This document shows positions 21,700 to 33,700 of a DNA stretch of 64,000 bases, one piece after another. This stretch comes from Nymphaea colorata. Its lineage: Eukaryota > Streptophyta > Magnoliopsida > Nymphaeales > Nymphaeaceae. The position numbers and the translations under genes were made by a program. The notes beneath the pieces are model-generated. The model had not been told where the DNA came from. It was given only the letters and a program-made list of their open reading frames with translations, and did not search any database. Within the stretch, counting starts at the first letter, position 1. Each line of letters begins with the position of its first letter. The DNA is taken from NCBI RefSeq assembly GCF_008831285.2, contig NC_045139.1, positions 21,244,412-21,308,411 of the forward strand. Direction: 5' to 3'.

Positions 21700-24690
21700 A
21701 GCTAGTTCTTATTTGAACTATGTTTGCATGTTCAATGCGACTTCCTTCCGCATATTGTGCCAAAAAGCCGCCACATGCTGACTCATTCACTTTGATGTAA
21801 AGCAGCAATGGTCTACCCAACGTTGGTGGTTTTAGAATTGGTGGATTTAGAAGGTATTTCTTGATCATTTCGAATGACTGTTGGCATTCAAAACTCCATT
21901 CAAACTTGACACCTTTCCTCAGCAGCTGGTTGAATGGCTCGCATCTCATGGCCAGATTGAAAATGAATCGTCTGATAGATTGGATTCGTCCTTGCAAGCT
22001 TCGCAACTCCTTGATATTGGTAGGTGGTGGCATATCGATTATTGCCTTAGTTTTGGTAAGATCTATTTCAATTCCCTTCTTACTAACCATGAAACTCAAT
22101 AGCTTGCCTGACTCAACCCCAAACACACATTTTTGAGGATTCAGGCGAAGCTTGTACTGTAAAAGCCTCTCGAATACTTGGGCAAGAGTTTCAATGTGAT
22201 CTTCTCTTGTCTTTGATTTGATCAATATGTCATCGATATATGGATCCATGATTTTATGCATCTGGTCATGGAAGATGGCAGCCATGGCCCTTTGATAGGT
22301 TGCTCCAACATTCTTCAACCCAAATGGCATTACCGTGTAACAAAAAGTGCCCCAGGGTGTAGTACAAGCGGTCTTAGGTTGATCTTTGACTGCTAATTTG
22401 ATCTGGTAATATTCCGAATATCAATCCATGAAAGAAAACATTGCATGGCCTACAGTACTGTCTACCAAGAGATCAATGTTTGGAAGAGGATAATCATCCT
22501 TTGGTGTGACTTTGTTCAAGTCTCGAAAGTCAATGCACAACCTAACTTTACCATTTTTCTTAGGGACCACCACGATGTTCGCCAACCATTCGGGGTAATC
22601 AATGGCACGAATGAATTTTGCCTTTAGCAAGTCCTCTAGTCCTTCTTTTACAGGGCCTTCTAGTTGATGGTCAAGCTTGCGCAATTTTTGCTTAATCGGC
22701 TTGTAGTTAGGATTTAAGGGCAAACAATGTTCGACCAACTGGGGGTCTAAGCCTGGCATATCTTCATAAGTCTAAGCAAAAGCTTCTTGGTTACTTATAA
22801 GAAAGTCCACCAATCTTTTCTTCTCATCCACTGACAAACTGGTGCCAATTTGAAGAATTTTAGGATCTTCACTGGTTCCAATATTAATTTCTTCAGTTGG
22901 ATCATTAACCAAGGATGAGGGATGTTCTTGTTTTTGAATCTGAGTGAATTCTGGTAATTCTGACTCGGGTACTGCTATAGGTTCCATTTCACCGACTGCT
23001 TGTTCGATAAATGCTTTTTGGGGGGACTTTCGAGGAAAAAGAATAAACTGAGACATATTGAGTTCTGACATCCTGTAAAGAGGATAAAGGAAAGAGTTGG
23101 ACGAAATTAAAATCGACAACAAAAGATTACTTGCTTTTGCATATATATATATATATTTTATATATATATAAAGGTTCTTAGTTAAACAAAAAGATGTTTA
23201 AAATTACAAAATTCATGGGAGGATTTTGAAACAAAAGTAAATACTATTAGCCCCCAAGATTTTCTTCAAATTCCTTCATGATATCCCAGTCCTCTCATGT
23301 TCATCTGAAAAGAGATGCTAATCGGTTGCAATATCTCATCTTCATTTTTCCCGAGACCAGTGAATGGACGGTAGCCACCTTTCAGAAGCCACTGAAAATC
23401 CTTAGGATTTTTCATGAAATGAACATACAATAGGTGTTCTTGGTAACTTGCACGATTGCTTGAAATAGTATAAGCATTCCCGGATGGTTCCCCTATCTCC
23501 ATGTTCTGCATCCATTCTTCCAAAGGTCTGTCTTTTGTTGTTCTTATGCTCGGTACATCCACCGGATCAATTGGCCTAGGGAGCATGGGTTGCATCAAAC
23601 TCTCGACCGGATCCTCAGCACGGACAGTGATGACTGATGGACCAAAACTCTATTTTAGGCATTGATGAAGAGTGGATGGGATCCCTCGTACTTGATGGAT
23701 CCAAGGTCGTCCCAAAAGCAAGTTGTATGATGGTGGTACATCTACCACATGAAATACAATGCAATGGCTAGTATTTTCAATGATCACATTCATGTCGAGG
23801 GTACCTTTGCTGTTCATGCCTCGGCCATCGTATCCATAGATCTTGGTATTATCGGAACGATATTTGTCTTCACGAAATCCCAAAGCTTTGGCCGTGAGAT
23901 CGGGGAAAATATTTAAGCCACTTCCTCCGTCAATCAATACATGTGGCACAGTCATTCCATTGACTTGGACGACGATGTAAAGAGCATCTTCATAAAAATA
24001 TCCCCATTTTGAGAGGTCCTTCTCTGAAAAGATAATTGACTGGTCCTTAGAGAGTCGAATCCAATCTCCTTCAACTACACGTTCTTCCAAGGGGAGGACC
24101 TTACCCCAGTAGCATGAATCTTCATCCAGAGAGTCATTTGATGATTCATCATCACCGCTTTGTAAGATAAAAGTCTTTGTGATTATTGGAAGTTTTTCGA
24201 ATGAACCTTTTATCTTTCCGTTCATCAGAGCAATAAAATCCAAAGGTTTCCCACCTTGATCTGTCACCATGACTTTATGTGAACTACTTCCACCACAAGG
24301 TCGGATGTGCTCCTGCGGATGATATGGAAGTGGAGTGCCTGTGGTGATCATGGCCACTGCCGCCTTCCCATGGTCAGGAAATGGATTCCTCAACACCTCA
24401 AGGACGCTATCATCACCAATCTTGAGATACTTGTTGATGAAGTCTTGAATAATATTTTTGAGGACAAAACAATCATCAGGGCCATGACCAGGGGCACGAT
24501 GAAACTTACACAGTTTTTCTTTATTTCCTCCCATCATTTTTGGAGGCTCTGATACTTTTGGCAGGATGATAGTTCCTTTGGTGAGAAGGTATTCCAAGAT
24601 CTTCTCACGAGACTGGCTGAGAGGAGTGAATTTCCAGTCGTAGCTCCAACCTGGGTGTTTGTTTTTCCTTTCATCGTCACCTTTGAGAAA
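21700..24690 (-). pseudogene. Truncated Ty3/gypsy (Tat/Ogre-like) gag end-protease-RT fragment
   Basis: Read on the minus strand. A gag-end segment has CKFHRAPGHGPDDCFVLK. The protease region has VLIDGGSGLNIF and YNLLLGRPWIH (about 24600-23650). A linker follows with the YRPFTGLG-type motif (23266-23598). Reverse transcriptase comes next: VVVPKKNGKVRLCIDFRDLN, then MPFGLKNVGATYQRAM and the active site YIDD (21690-22759). RNase H begins (PPTLGRPLLLYIKV) and stops abruptly near 21720. A TGA interrupts RT just after FSFMD; the flanking frame otherwise continues. There is no integrase, LTR or primer site. RT and protease wording match the Tat/Ogre branch as I remember it. The fragment lies antisense within the 12.3-kb element. 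Confidence 0.8.
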
Positions 24691-24703
24691 CTACGTGCTC
24701 TTC

Positions 24704-24835
24704 TGGCAATGAACCGATTGAGGAACAGTTTGGCAATGAACCAATTGGATAATAGTCTGGCAATGAACCGACTGAGGATCAATTTGGCAATGAACAAACT
24801 GAGCAACATTCGTCCGAGGATCAGTGTGGTAATGA
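24704..24835. repeat. 27-bp minisatellite
   Basis: GGCAATGAAC occurs at about 24704, 24732, 24759 and 24786, then variants (GGTAATGAACC) near 24827 and 25027. On the + strand the units read as a nine-residue repeat, NSLAMNRLR-like. It sits just beyond the gypsy fragment edge. No gene is claimed. Confidence 0.8.
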
Positions 24836-24839
24836 ACCG

Positions 24840-26127
24840 TCTGGATCAATTTATGGATCAGTTAGAAAAATAACCAACTGAGTCCAATTCTTTATTCTTC
24901 AAACATTGATAATAGTCACAAAAGTCAATAGCTTTATGGTTATATTTGAATCATTGTTGCTTGCACAAAATCTGACTATTCATTTGATGATCAAGTTTGA
25001 TCGATTAAATATGCTAATAAGCGGTCAGGTAATGAACCGACTAAGAATCAGTTTGGTATTAAATGTCCGACTGAAGCTTATTAGTGATGTTAATGATCAT
25101 CTTGTAGAATACATGAATGAAGATATTTGAATTATTGTTGCATGCATATGTTGTCGAAGCTATGTATTGACCTCGATGAGTTAAATGAAACTCTTTCTAT
25201 GAGAGAGTACAATGATGAAAACTATATAAGATGAAAAGTGCTTGTATAATAGACTATAAATTAATTGCTCATTCTGTTAAATAGTCATAATAAAGATTAG
25301 GAGTTGCTAATCAGGTTGATGACTATGTAAATATTTGATAAGTGAGCACACTTGAATATGCTCTTTGCTATGTTGGAAAACTTTATATTGTTTTGTCACA
25401 TCTTAAAGCATTGCATGAATACTTTGGAACTCCTGTTGTTAAAGGAGTTAAGTAATTGTGGAAAACAATAAAGGAAAAGTATATTATGAGCTTTCAATGT
25501 ATATTAGTTTATGTACTGGACGTGATACAAGCTCTTAATTTGGCTTGTCAGTACACATTAAAAATGTCCAGGTTTGCCTTGTCTTAAGGCAATTAATTGT
25601 TTTTGGATACATGAATGAAACAAAGAAGTATTTATATGTTTTCTAGCATTTTTAGTAAAAAGAATTCCTATTGATTTATTTGTTAAGCATGTAGCCCGCA
25701 TGAGGCTAAAAAAATCCTGGTTTGCCTCTTTGTGAGGTGGTTGGAAAGTATCCAGGTTAATTTCATTGTTGAACAAGAAATTGTTGAACAAGAAGAGAAT
25801 ATGCAAAGTATGTTTCAAATGCTTACATGATTGCTAGCTTTATTATCAAGAGAATTCTTGATGATCTTTAAGTAAAGCTTATGGTCTGCATAAGACTAAG
25901 TTTTAACATGTTACGATGGAAATACTTGCACATGAAGAAAACCTCGTAACTAATGTACAATATATTGGATATTTGAAAGGTTGCGAAGGAAAAACCATTA
26001 AATGAAAAACCTCGTTGTAAACTTTGAATAAAGTTTGTGTTACGATGATGAAAAACCATGTAACTAAAGATCAAAAAAACTCACATATAGTGGATGCAAA
26101 CTGGTGGTCTCATGGCTAAGTGGGAGA
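24840..26127. other. 3' interior of the 12.3-kb LTR element, non-coding
   Basis: AT-rich, with no sustained frame. It ends in the purine tract AAGTGGGAGA immediately before the 3' LTR. A phrase built on GAAAAACC near 25940-26060 recurs (GAAGAAAACCTCG, GAAAAACCATTAAATG, GAAAAACCTCGTTG, GAAAAACCATGTAAC). Confidence 0.5.
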
Positions 26128-26485
26128 TGTTGGGTAGTGGTAGTGGCCAAGAGCCCTACCCATTCATCTCGTAACTGCAAGGGGGCCCACTTGCAGTTAC
26201 GAGCTTTAATGCTCACCTAAAATCTCTCACTCACTGTAACCGCTGTTGGATTTGGGGAAAACCTAAGGGGCTAACTATTTATATCCAGCGAGACTAAGTA
26301 ATATATGGTTGATTACACATGAGGAGCCCCTCAGAAAGAAACCCCAAAACTGACATACTCTTCTACTTCTTCCTCTTCCTCTTGTGTTGTTTTCTATAGG
26401 GACGAGTTCTACATGGAACTAAAGCCGCTGGTGATCTTACAGGCGACGGCTTGCAACTTCCGCTGCATCGTAAGTTTCCCCAACA
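26128..26485 (+). repeat. 3' LTR of the 14181-26485 element
   Basis: 358 bp from TGTTGGGTAGTGG to TTTCCCCAACA, followed by the GATTA duplication at 26486-26490. Same length as the 5' LTR, with scattered substitutions. Confidence 0.93.
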
Positions 26486-26490
26486 GATTA

Positions 26491-26999
26491 CTTGTTGTTC
26501 TATAACTTCTTTGCCTCACACATCTAATTTTCAATGTAGCTTCTTTTTGGACATCTCTGTCTTGTTGTTGTTTTATAACTTCTTCTCCATCTACTTCCCC
26601 TCAAGAATGCGCTGCTCAGGTAGAGGATAATATTCTCCACCCTTTCCACCGCTTGTTGCATGATTGCTTCCTCTACTTCCTCCAACAACTCTCTGTTATC
26701 ATCATCTTCTACCACTTTTCTTTGCATTTCACGACTTGCTCCTCCTCATTTTTTATTTTCACATTTGTTTTCTTTCTCCACTTTTGCCGCAACGACAACT
26801 TCAACTGTTCTACCTTCTGTCGGTTATGCGGACACACCTATCAATCCATCTTTTACCATGTTCTATATGTTTAGTTCAACATGTTGTTGAACTTTACTTC
26901 AGTAGATGTCATACAATGAATGGTCAGTGTGATATTTTTCCATATGGCTTGAAGAATAGACATGGTTGATCTACAATAAGCAAATGAGATAATGTTTTA
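26491..26999. other. Right flank of the LTR element, nothing recognised
   Basis: Possibly the continuation of the Myb/SANT-like relic that was split at 14180, but the reading frame closes within 14 codons. Open frames of 60-100 codons overlap in several frames without domain features. Confidence 0.35.
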
Positions 27000-27720
27000 C
27001 TGTTTTGGTGACACTTGCTATTATACCGTATAAGATAATGAAAAAGGAAGGGAGGGAACCAATCTTAAACAATATAGTACGTGTTGAAAGCTCGATAGCG
27101 TGCACTATAACATCTAAGATGACGAACTCTTTCGTCATCTCATACACAATAGGATGCACACGTTATCGTACTATCTTCGATAACAATGCATGCTATTGCA
27201 TCTGAGATAATGAGCTTCTTTGTTATCTGCGATGCTATATTTGAAATAACTAAGACAATATATCGGTTTAATAACGCATCCAATAATGTTTCAGATAGCG
27301 TGCCCTTTCATTATATGAGATAACGAAAACGAATCCTTTCATTATCTGAGATGATGAACCCTTTCGTTATCTCAGACACCATAGCACATGTTATCAAAGA
27401 CAATATAGAGTTTTTGATAACGTGTCCTATAGCCTCTAAGATAACAAACGCCTTCATGATCTAGACGCTAAAGAGCATGATATCAAAGACAATACAACGT
27501 TTTCCATAATGCGTTCAATAGCGTTTGAGATAGCAAACCCCTTCGTTATCTCAGATGCTATAACATGCATTATCGAAGCACGAGGTAACAAACCCTTTCA
27601 TTATCTTAGTTGTATAGCGTCCAAAGAAAAAAGGAAAGAGAGTGGAACCAACCTAACTGCTATGTTGTCTTCCATAACACGTCCTATGGCATCTAAGATC
27701 ACGAAAGGGGTGGGAAACCA
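27000..27720. repeat. Dense array of short direct and inverted TTTCRTTATCT-type motifs
   Basis: About seven variants of CTTTCGTTATCTCAGATG and its reverse complement (GAGATAACGA) are spread over 700 bp, often tied to GCTATA or CGATAA boxes. The arrangement resembles the subterminal repeat zone of a DNA transposon. Terminal inverted repeats were not found. Confidence 0.5.
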
Positions 27721-28834
27721 ATTAGATGAAACCGCCTAAATCTCTCGCTGTCCATGCTTTCTTCGCTAGTGGGTTCCACTCGCTCTACTCCAACAACAGC
27801 CTTTACTCCACCTGCTTCTTGTTCCTTGACGACTTCGCTCGCTCTGTTCCAACCGACAACCTTTATTGCCTACGCTCCCTCTTCCTTGATTCACTCTCCT
27901 TCGACCAATGATCTTTATGGCTTTTGGTTTCTATATTTGAAAATCGAAGCGTCTTCTTTGCTGATCAAATGCGTGTATTGACCATAAAGACCTCAACGTA
28001 CAGATTGACACAATAGTTCTCGCCTCCTCTCTCAAGTCATTCTTGTCTATCAACTCCAGACGTCGATTCGGGTTTCTTCATGATGGACCCGAATGGAGTG
28101 CCCCGACTCAGCTTTCCCATGACTCTTGGAGATGGGTAGTCGAGGTGCACGAAATTTTCCTAAACTAAAGGTGTGTGTAACCGTTTCGACGGGAGGGACT
28201 GAAAATGGTAGACTTCGTGCCACGCTTTCCTAGAATGCCCCTCAAGAGGAAATATGGTATTTTAAGGGCCGTTTGATATTTTGATTGATTGGAAACTTGA
28301 AATTGGGAAGATATTTTTGAAAATATATTTCTTGAAAAAATAGAATGAAATTTTTTTTTCTGATTCTCATTTTTTATTCTCATTTTGATGTTTGTGTGAT
28401 AACTGAAAAATATATTTCTTTGTTTGATGAAAAAAATATATTTCTAGATTTCTAAAAAAATATTTCTTAGTTTAATAATAAGGAAACATATTTTCAGATT
28501 TTCAGAACATATTTTTTTATTTTTAATTGTGATGAAGAGCTCTTACAGTCTTCCATTTCCTTTTTAGTTTCATGTTACGATCTCTTGAATGAATTAAAAA
28601 AATGCAGAAATGAACAAACCAAGTCAAATATCCTCCATCCCAGCATAATCTTTTATCGGAGTTGCGTCATCAAACACACACCATGAATCTTTGCCACTTT
28701 GATTTAGTTCCTCCCACAGACAATGTGAAATATCTAGACAAAGTTCAATACTAATGTTTGAGAAACAAACGGCTCTGATCAACATTTAGAATATACAATT
28801 ATGTCGGCTCTGATCAAAACTATCAGATTGGAAC
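27721..28834. other. Intergenic; possible MITE end at 28266
   Basis: No gene supported. GGGCCGTTTGATATTTTGA at 28266 and an inverted GTTGCGTCATCAAACACACACC near 28664 resemble the ends of a hAT/Tourist-type MITE, but no target duplication was found. Confidence 0.3.
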
Positions 28835-28843
28835 TCAATCCTT

Positions 28844-29640
28844 CACATTCTCTAATAAAAAATGTAGCTGATTGCAAACTGTCATTTGGATGAAATGAGC
28901 AGCCTGTGAAGTTTCATGAAGAGATAACACGTCACCAGCATCTACATTCACTTCTCGTTTGACTGCGCCTCTTCTTGCATGTTCAGTTTGTTTGCCTGCA
29001 TTGACATCTTGAAGAGTTTCACTGCCTTGTTCTTTGTTCACAGCTTCCACGTTGGGTGGCGCCCTTTGGTGGAACTAACACTATCTCCGCTGATTCCTTT
29101 ACTTTGATCACCTTGTCTTGGGCCTTCTCCATCCTGGGGATTTTGTCTGTGTTCATCCCGTTGACCTCTCGAAGCAGATTCTTGCTCCCTATCTGCACCA
29201 TTTTCCCTGTCCAATACGCTCTTTATGGTTGTAACGTTAGACCGAAAACTTGCAGTTTCGTTGGAGCCAGCAGAATGCTCTGATGGCATGTTTGCATTCT
29301 AGTGCTTGAGTTCATGGATCTCATCTTCTTTGTGTTCAAGGTTTCTCTCAATGCTATCAGTTGCATATACATTTTGCTCGAGAGGCCTTTCCTCACGCTG
29401 AGGTTTTCTATCTGTTTCTTATGCTTCTCCTCCACCTCTGCACCAAGGGCTCGATGCTTTTCTTAGAGAGAAGTTGTCAGTGATTGCATTTCCACAAGCT
29501 TGCTCTTCAGATCAAACTTCTTCTGGTTCTTAAGGGATTCGATTTTGGCTTTCAGGTCCTCGATCTTCACTTTCAGCTCGCTGGACAAATCTTTTCCTCT
29601 ATGACAGAGGTCAAAACAGGTATGATTTTCCAAGTGAAGC
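28844..29640 (-). pseudogene. Broken coiled-coil protein gene relic
   Basis: On the minus strand, segments in shifting frames read as charged, heptad-rich protein. KVKIEDLKAKIESLKNQKKF (about 29590-29530) is followed by EVEEKHKKQIENLSVRKG (about 29440-29385). A Ser/Glu/Arg-rich stretch with SVSSTKGRHPTWKL follows (to 29038). A last frame has SLHETSQAAHFIQMTVCNQL and stops at 28835-28837. At least two frame changes and stops (for example TAA after LTTSL near 29466) break it. I do not recognise the family. It could instead be exons of an unspliced gene whose joints I cannot place. Confidence 0.4.
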
Positions 29641-30327
29641 AAAATCAGACTTTTAAGTGACTCAGATGATCACAAACTAACAACCAAGATACTGATTCGG
29701 TTTGTTCATGGACATATCAAACATCAATGTACTTGAGCAAACCCAAACACAGATGCTGATCAAAGATTCAAAACCACAGTATCTAAAATACCCCATCTAA
29801 GAATATTCCCAATCGGAAGGAAAATACAGCTCTAGTTTCTTACACAACAAGACTCCAAGCCATGATATAACAACAATATAACCACCACCAAGCCAAAACC
29901 AGTAATCAGAAAATGGACTGTACAACCCATAATACCATAAAAATTATAGATTTCTTCATAAATCATCACAAAACAAATCACTGAGTTGCATAGCAACACG
30001 AACGAGAGCCAAAATCTAGGCGCTGGACTTTATTTATAACCAATATAACAGGCTTTCAACCATAAAAATCACTAGGGCTGCTTCAAAATCCTCCCCAAAA
30101 AAAAAAACACTGCATTGCCAACGCAAGGGAGAATCAAACTTTAGAAACTGATTGCCAATAAATTACTAAGCTACAAATTTTATTTCACAACAAATTTCCT
30201 GCAAATAGCACAGAGTAAAACCCTCGGTCTGCTACATATATGCCAAACAAGTAAAATTTGTCAAATAATAAAAGAAGCGGCAAAATAAGAGCATAACTAG
30301 TGGCAAATAAAGAGAGCAGACAGGTAG
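29641..30327. other. Intergenic, nothing recognised
   Basis: AT-rich flank up to the target site GGTAG of the gypsy element; no gene seen. Confidence 0.4.
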
Positions 30328-30733
30328 TGTCACGGGCTGACAACTTCGGCCCGTGCGGCGCGACAAGAACCTGATTGCCGCAAGCCTTCAAACTGCTGAA
30401 CGGGACGCAAAGGTAGTTTGAGAAAACGAGTGTATAAAGAATGCTTGTGAATAAAGAAATCTCGCAATGTATTCGCTTAGAAAATTAGTACATCACGAGA
30501 AAGATAAGCAAGGAGAATGATCTCAACTTTACTTATATAGGATGGCCGAGGCCTCTTACAGGATTCCCATGCCGACCACCCAAAACAAGAAATCTCATTA
30601 CTTGACACTTAGACCGGTGGGAGGGTACTCCCTTACAAGTAAACATGCATAAGCAAATGACTCAACATAAGCAAAGGAAGTACAATGCAAAACAAAGCAA
30701 AGGACTGTACAGACTCCCAGACACAGTGAAACA
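30328..30733 (-). repeat. 3' LTR of chromovirus
   Basis: 406 bp; on the + strand TGTCACGGGC...GTGAAACA. Preceded by GGTAG. Confidence 0.93.
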
Positions 30734-33700
30734 GGCTCCCCCCTTCAAGTCATGCGCCGTCCTCGGCGCCAGCAGTTTCATGATAGGCCTTGACATCTAG
30801 CGGGTAGCGCTACTTCATGCGGAATGCATACTCCCAGGTGGGGTTGTGTTCACCTATCCACTTCACTTGGTACTTCTTCGGCTCCCCCAAATAGTTTGTC
30901 TTGTGTCAAAGAATCTCTTCCATCTGACGGTCCGCCGCTCGCTTGGTCGACGGGGCTCACTGCAGGATCGGGTCTCGTTCTGGAACGCTTCTCTCGGGGT
31001 CTTCCTCATCGACATAGAAGTGCTTCAGGTTACAAACATGGAACACTGAATGCACCTTAAAGTCTGGCGGCAAGTCTAGCTTGTAGGCTAGCTTTCCGAT
31101 TCTCTTGAGCACTGTGAAGGGTCCCTCATACTTGCGGATCAATGACCTGTGTCGACCATGGAAAATGCCCGTGCGATCAGGATAGAGCATCACGATGACT
31201 TGATCACCCACTCGGAATTCCATTGGCCTTCGATTCCGATCTGCAAACTTTTTCATCTTTTTGACGGCCTTGTGCAAGAACGCCTTAACCATTTCTGTCT
31301 GTTCCTGCCAATCGCGAACGAACTGGTAGGCAAAAGTGGGTCTTCCATTTTCTTGGGCTGCAAGGGTATGCAGCATCAATGGCTGTTGTCCAGTGGCTAT
31401 TTCGAACGGACTATGTCCAGAAGACTCACTCTTCTGTAAATTGTAGCAAAATTGAGCTACATCCAACAATTTCACCCAATCCTTTTGATTCGCGCTGACA
31501 TAGTGTCGAAGGTATTGTTCCAACAATCCGTTGATTCGTTCAGTTTGGTCGTCCGTTTGAGGGTGAAAACTTGTTGAGAATAATAAATCCGAACCCAACA
31601 AACGAAATACTTCGCGCCAAAATTTCTCTGTGAAGCGAGCGTCCCGATCACTGACAATGCTTTTCGGCACGCCCCAATGCTTGACTATATGCTTTACGAA
31701 CAACTCTGCCGTCTTCTCCGCAGGACATTCTTTAGAGGCTGGGATGAAGGTGGCATACTTTGAAAATCTATCCACAACCACAAGGATGGAGCTGAAGCCG
31801 TCAACTTTGGGCAAGCTGACGATGAAGTCCATGGAGAGGCATTCTCACGGACCTTCTGGGATAGAAAGAGGCTCCAGGAGACCGGTAGGCTTCTGGTTTG
31901 TTCCCTTGTCCTGCTGACAGATTAAGCATGTTTTCACATAGGCTTCAATGTCGTCGCGCATCTGTGGCCAGTAGTGGCCATGTTCGAGCAATGCCAGTGT
32001 CCGCTCCTGGCCGGGATGGCCAGCCCACAACGAGTCATGACACTCCTTCAGCAACTCTCGTCGGAGATTGCCCCATCTAGGCACGAACACTCGTCCGCCT
32101 TTTGCCATCAAAAGTCCATCTTGTAGTCAGAATCGTCGCGTCTTTCCCGCCTCCGTTGTTTCCACCAAGTGTTTGGCCACTAGGTCCTGCTTCATGCCTT
32201 CTCGAATCCGCCCGAGAAGAGCACCTTCGAGTTGCGCTTCGGATGATGTTGTCCGGGTAGCTGCCAACTCCGCCTTCCGACTCAGTGCATCGGCTACAAC
32301 GTTTGTCTTCCCTGCTTTGTATTCCAAGGCGAAATCGAATTCTGCAAGGAATTCCTGCCATCGAGCCTGCTTCGGACTCAACTTCTTTTGAGTCTGGAAG
32401 TAGCTTGTGGCTACATTATCAGTCTTTACCACGAACTGGGACCCCAATAAGTAATGCCTCCATGTGCGAAGGCAATGAATAATGGCCGTCATTTCCCTTT
32501 CGTGCACGAAGTACCGTCGCTTCGCGTCTTTCAGCTTCCGACTCTCATAGGCGACTGGATGACCTTCCTGCATCAAAACTCCACCAATGGAAAAATCTGA
32601 TGCATCAGTGTGGACTTCAAATTTCCTTGTGTGGTCGGGCAACCTGAGCACAGGCTCCTGCATCAGGGCCCTCTTCAACTTCTCGAAGGTGTCTTCTTCG
32701 AACTCTTCCTAAGCACAAGTTCGGTTTTTCTTTAGCAAATCAGTGAGAGGCGCAGTTATCAAAGAATACCCCCTCAATGAATCGTCGATAGTAATTTGCC
32801 AAACCGAGAAAAAAACGTAGTTCTGGTACATTGGTTGGCGGTTTCCAGTCTTGAATTGCCCTCACCTCTTCTGTGTCCATTCGCAGCTGACCTTTTCCCA
32901 CAATGTGACCGAGAAAACTAATTTTCGGTTGGTCGAATAGGCACTTCTCGCACTTAACATAGAGTTTGTTTTCCTCCAATACCTTGAACACTGTCCGCAT
33001 GTGTTTCACATGGTCCCTCATGGAGCTGCTGTACACTACAATGTCATCAAGATAGACTACCACGAACTTATCTAAGTACGGATAGAATATCGTGTTCATT
33101 AGAGTCGAAAAAGTGGCTGGGGCATTCGTCAACCCGAACGGCATTACCAAGAATTCAAAGGCACCGTAGCGAGTGACGCAAGTGGTCTTTGGCTCGTTGC
33201 CGTCAACAATCTGAACTTGCCAATATCCTGATCTGAGGTCTAACTTGGAAAACACTTGAGCTTCGCCCAGTTGATCAAACAGATCTGCAATCAAAGGTAA
33301 GGGGTACTTGTTCTTCACCGTTACCTTGTTCAACGCCCGATAATCCACACATAACCTTTTGGAGCCGTCATGCTTCATTTGGAATAACATTGGTGCACCA
33401 AAAGGAGATTTGGAGGGTCTGATTATACCTTCAACTAGCATCTCGTCCAACTGTTGCCAAAATTCTCTTAATTCTACAGGGGCCATTCGATATGGTGCCA
33501 TTGTCGAGGGTTTGGCACCAGGAAGGAGTTCGATGGCATGATCCACCTCACGTCGAGGTGGCAGCCGTCTAGGGAGCTCCGCAAGCATTATTTCTGTGAA
33601 TTCCGCTAAGACAGGCGCAAGCGCCTCTGGGACCAAACCAGGGGAGTCATTAGTCACTTCCCTGATTGCCACCAAGTACGTCTCTTCGCCGTGCTTGAGG

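Larger units (their letters stand above)
14181..26485 (+). mobile_element. 12.3-kb non-autonomous LTR retrotransposon (copia-like signals) with nested insertions
   Basis: LTRs at 14181-14538 and 26128-26485 are each 358 bp and flanked by GATTA (14176-14180 and 26486-26490). The primer site TGGTATCAGAGC (14540-14551) matches the tRNA-iMet 3' end, and a purine tract AAGTGGGAGA precedes the 3' LTR, both typical of Ty1/copia. No copia gag or pol frame is recognisable on the + strand. The interior holds an antisense oxygenase-like fragment, diverged direct repeats, a 3.35-kb solo LTR (17363-20711) and an antisense Tat/Ogre-type gypsy fragment. Roughly 16 differences between the LTRs by eye. It looks like a LARD-type element that depends on enzymes in trans. 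Confidence 0.85.

Noticed and set aside
21861-22136. Plus-strand frames over the gypsy RT
   Set aside because: Shadows of the minus-strand reverse transcriptase with its YIDD motif.
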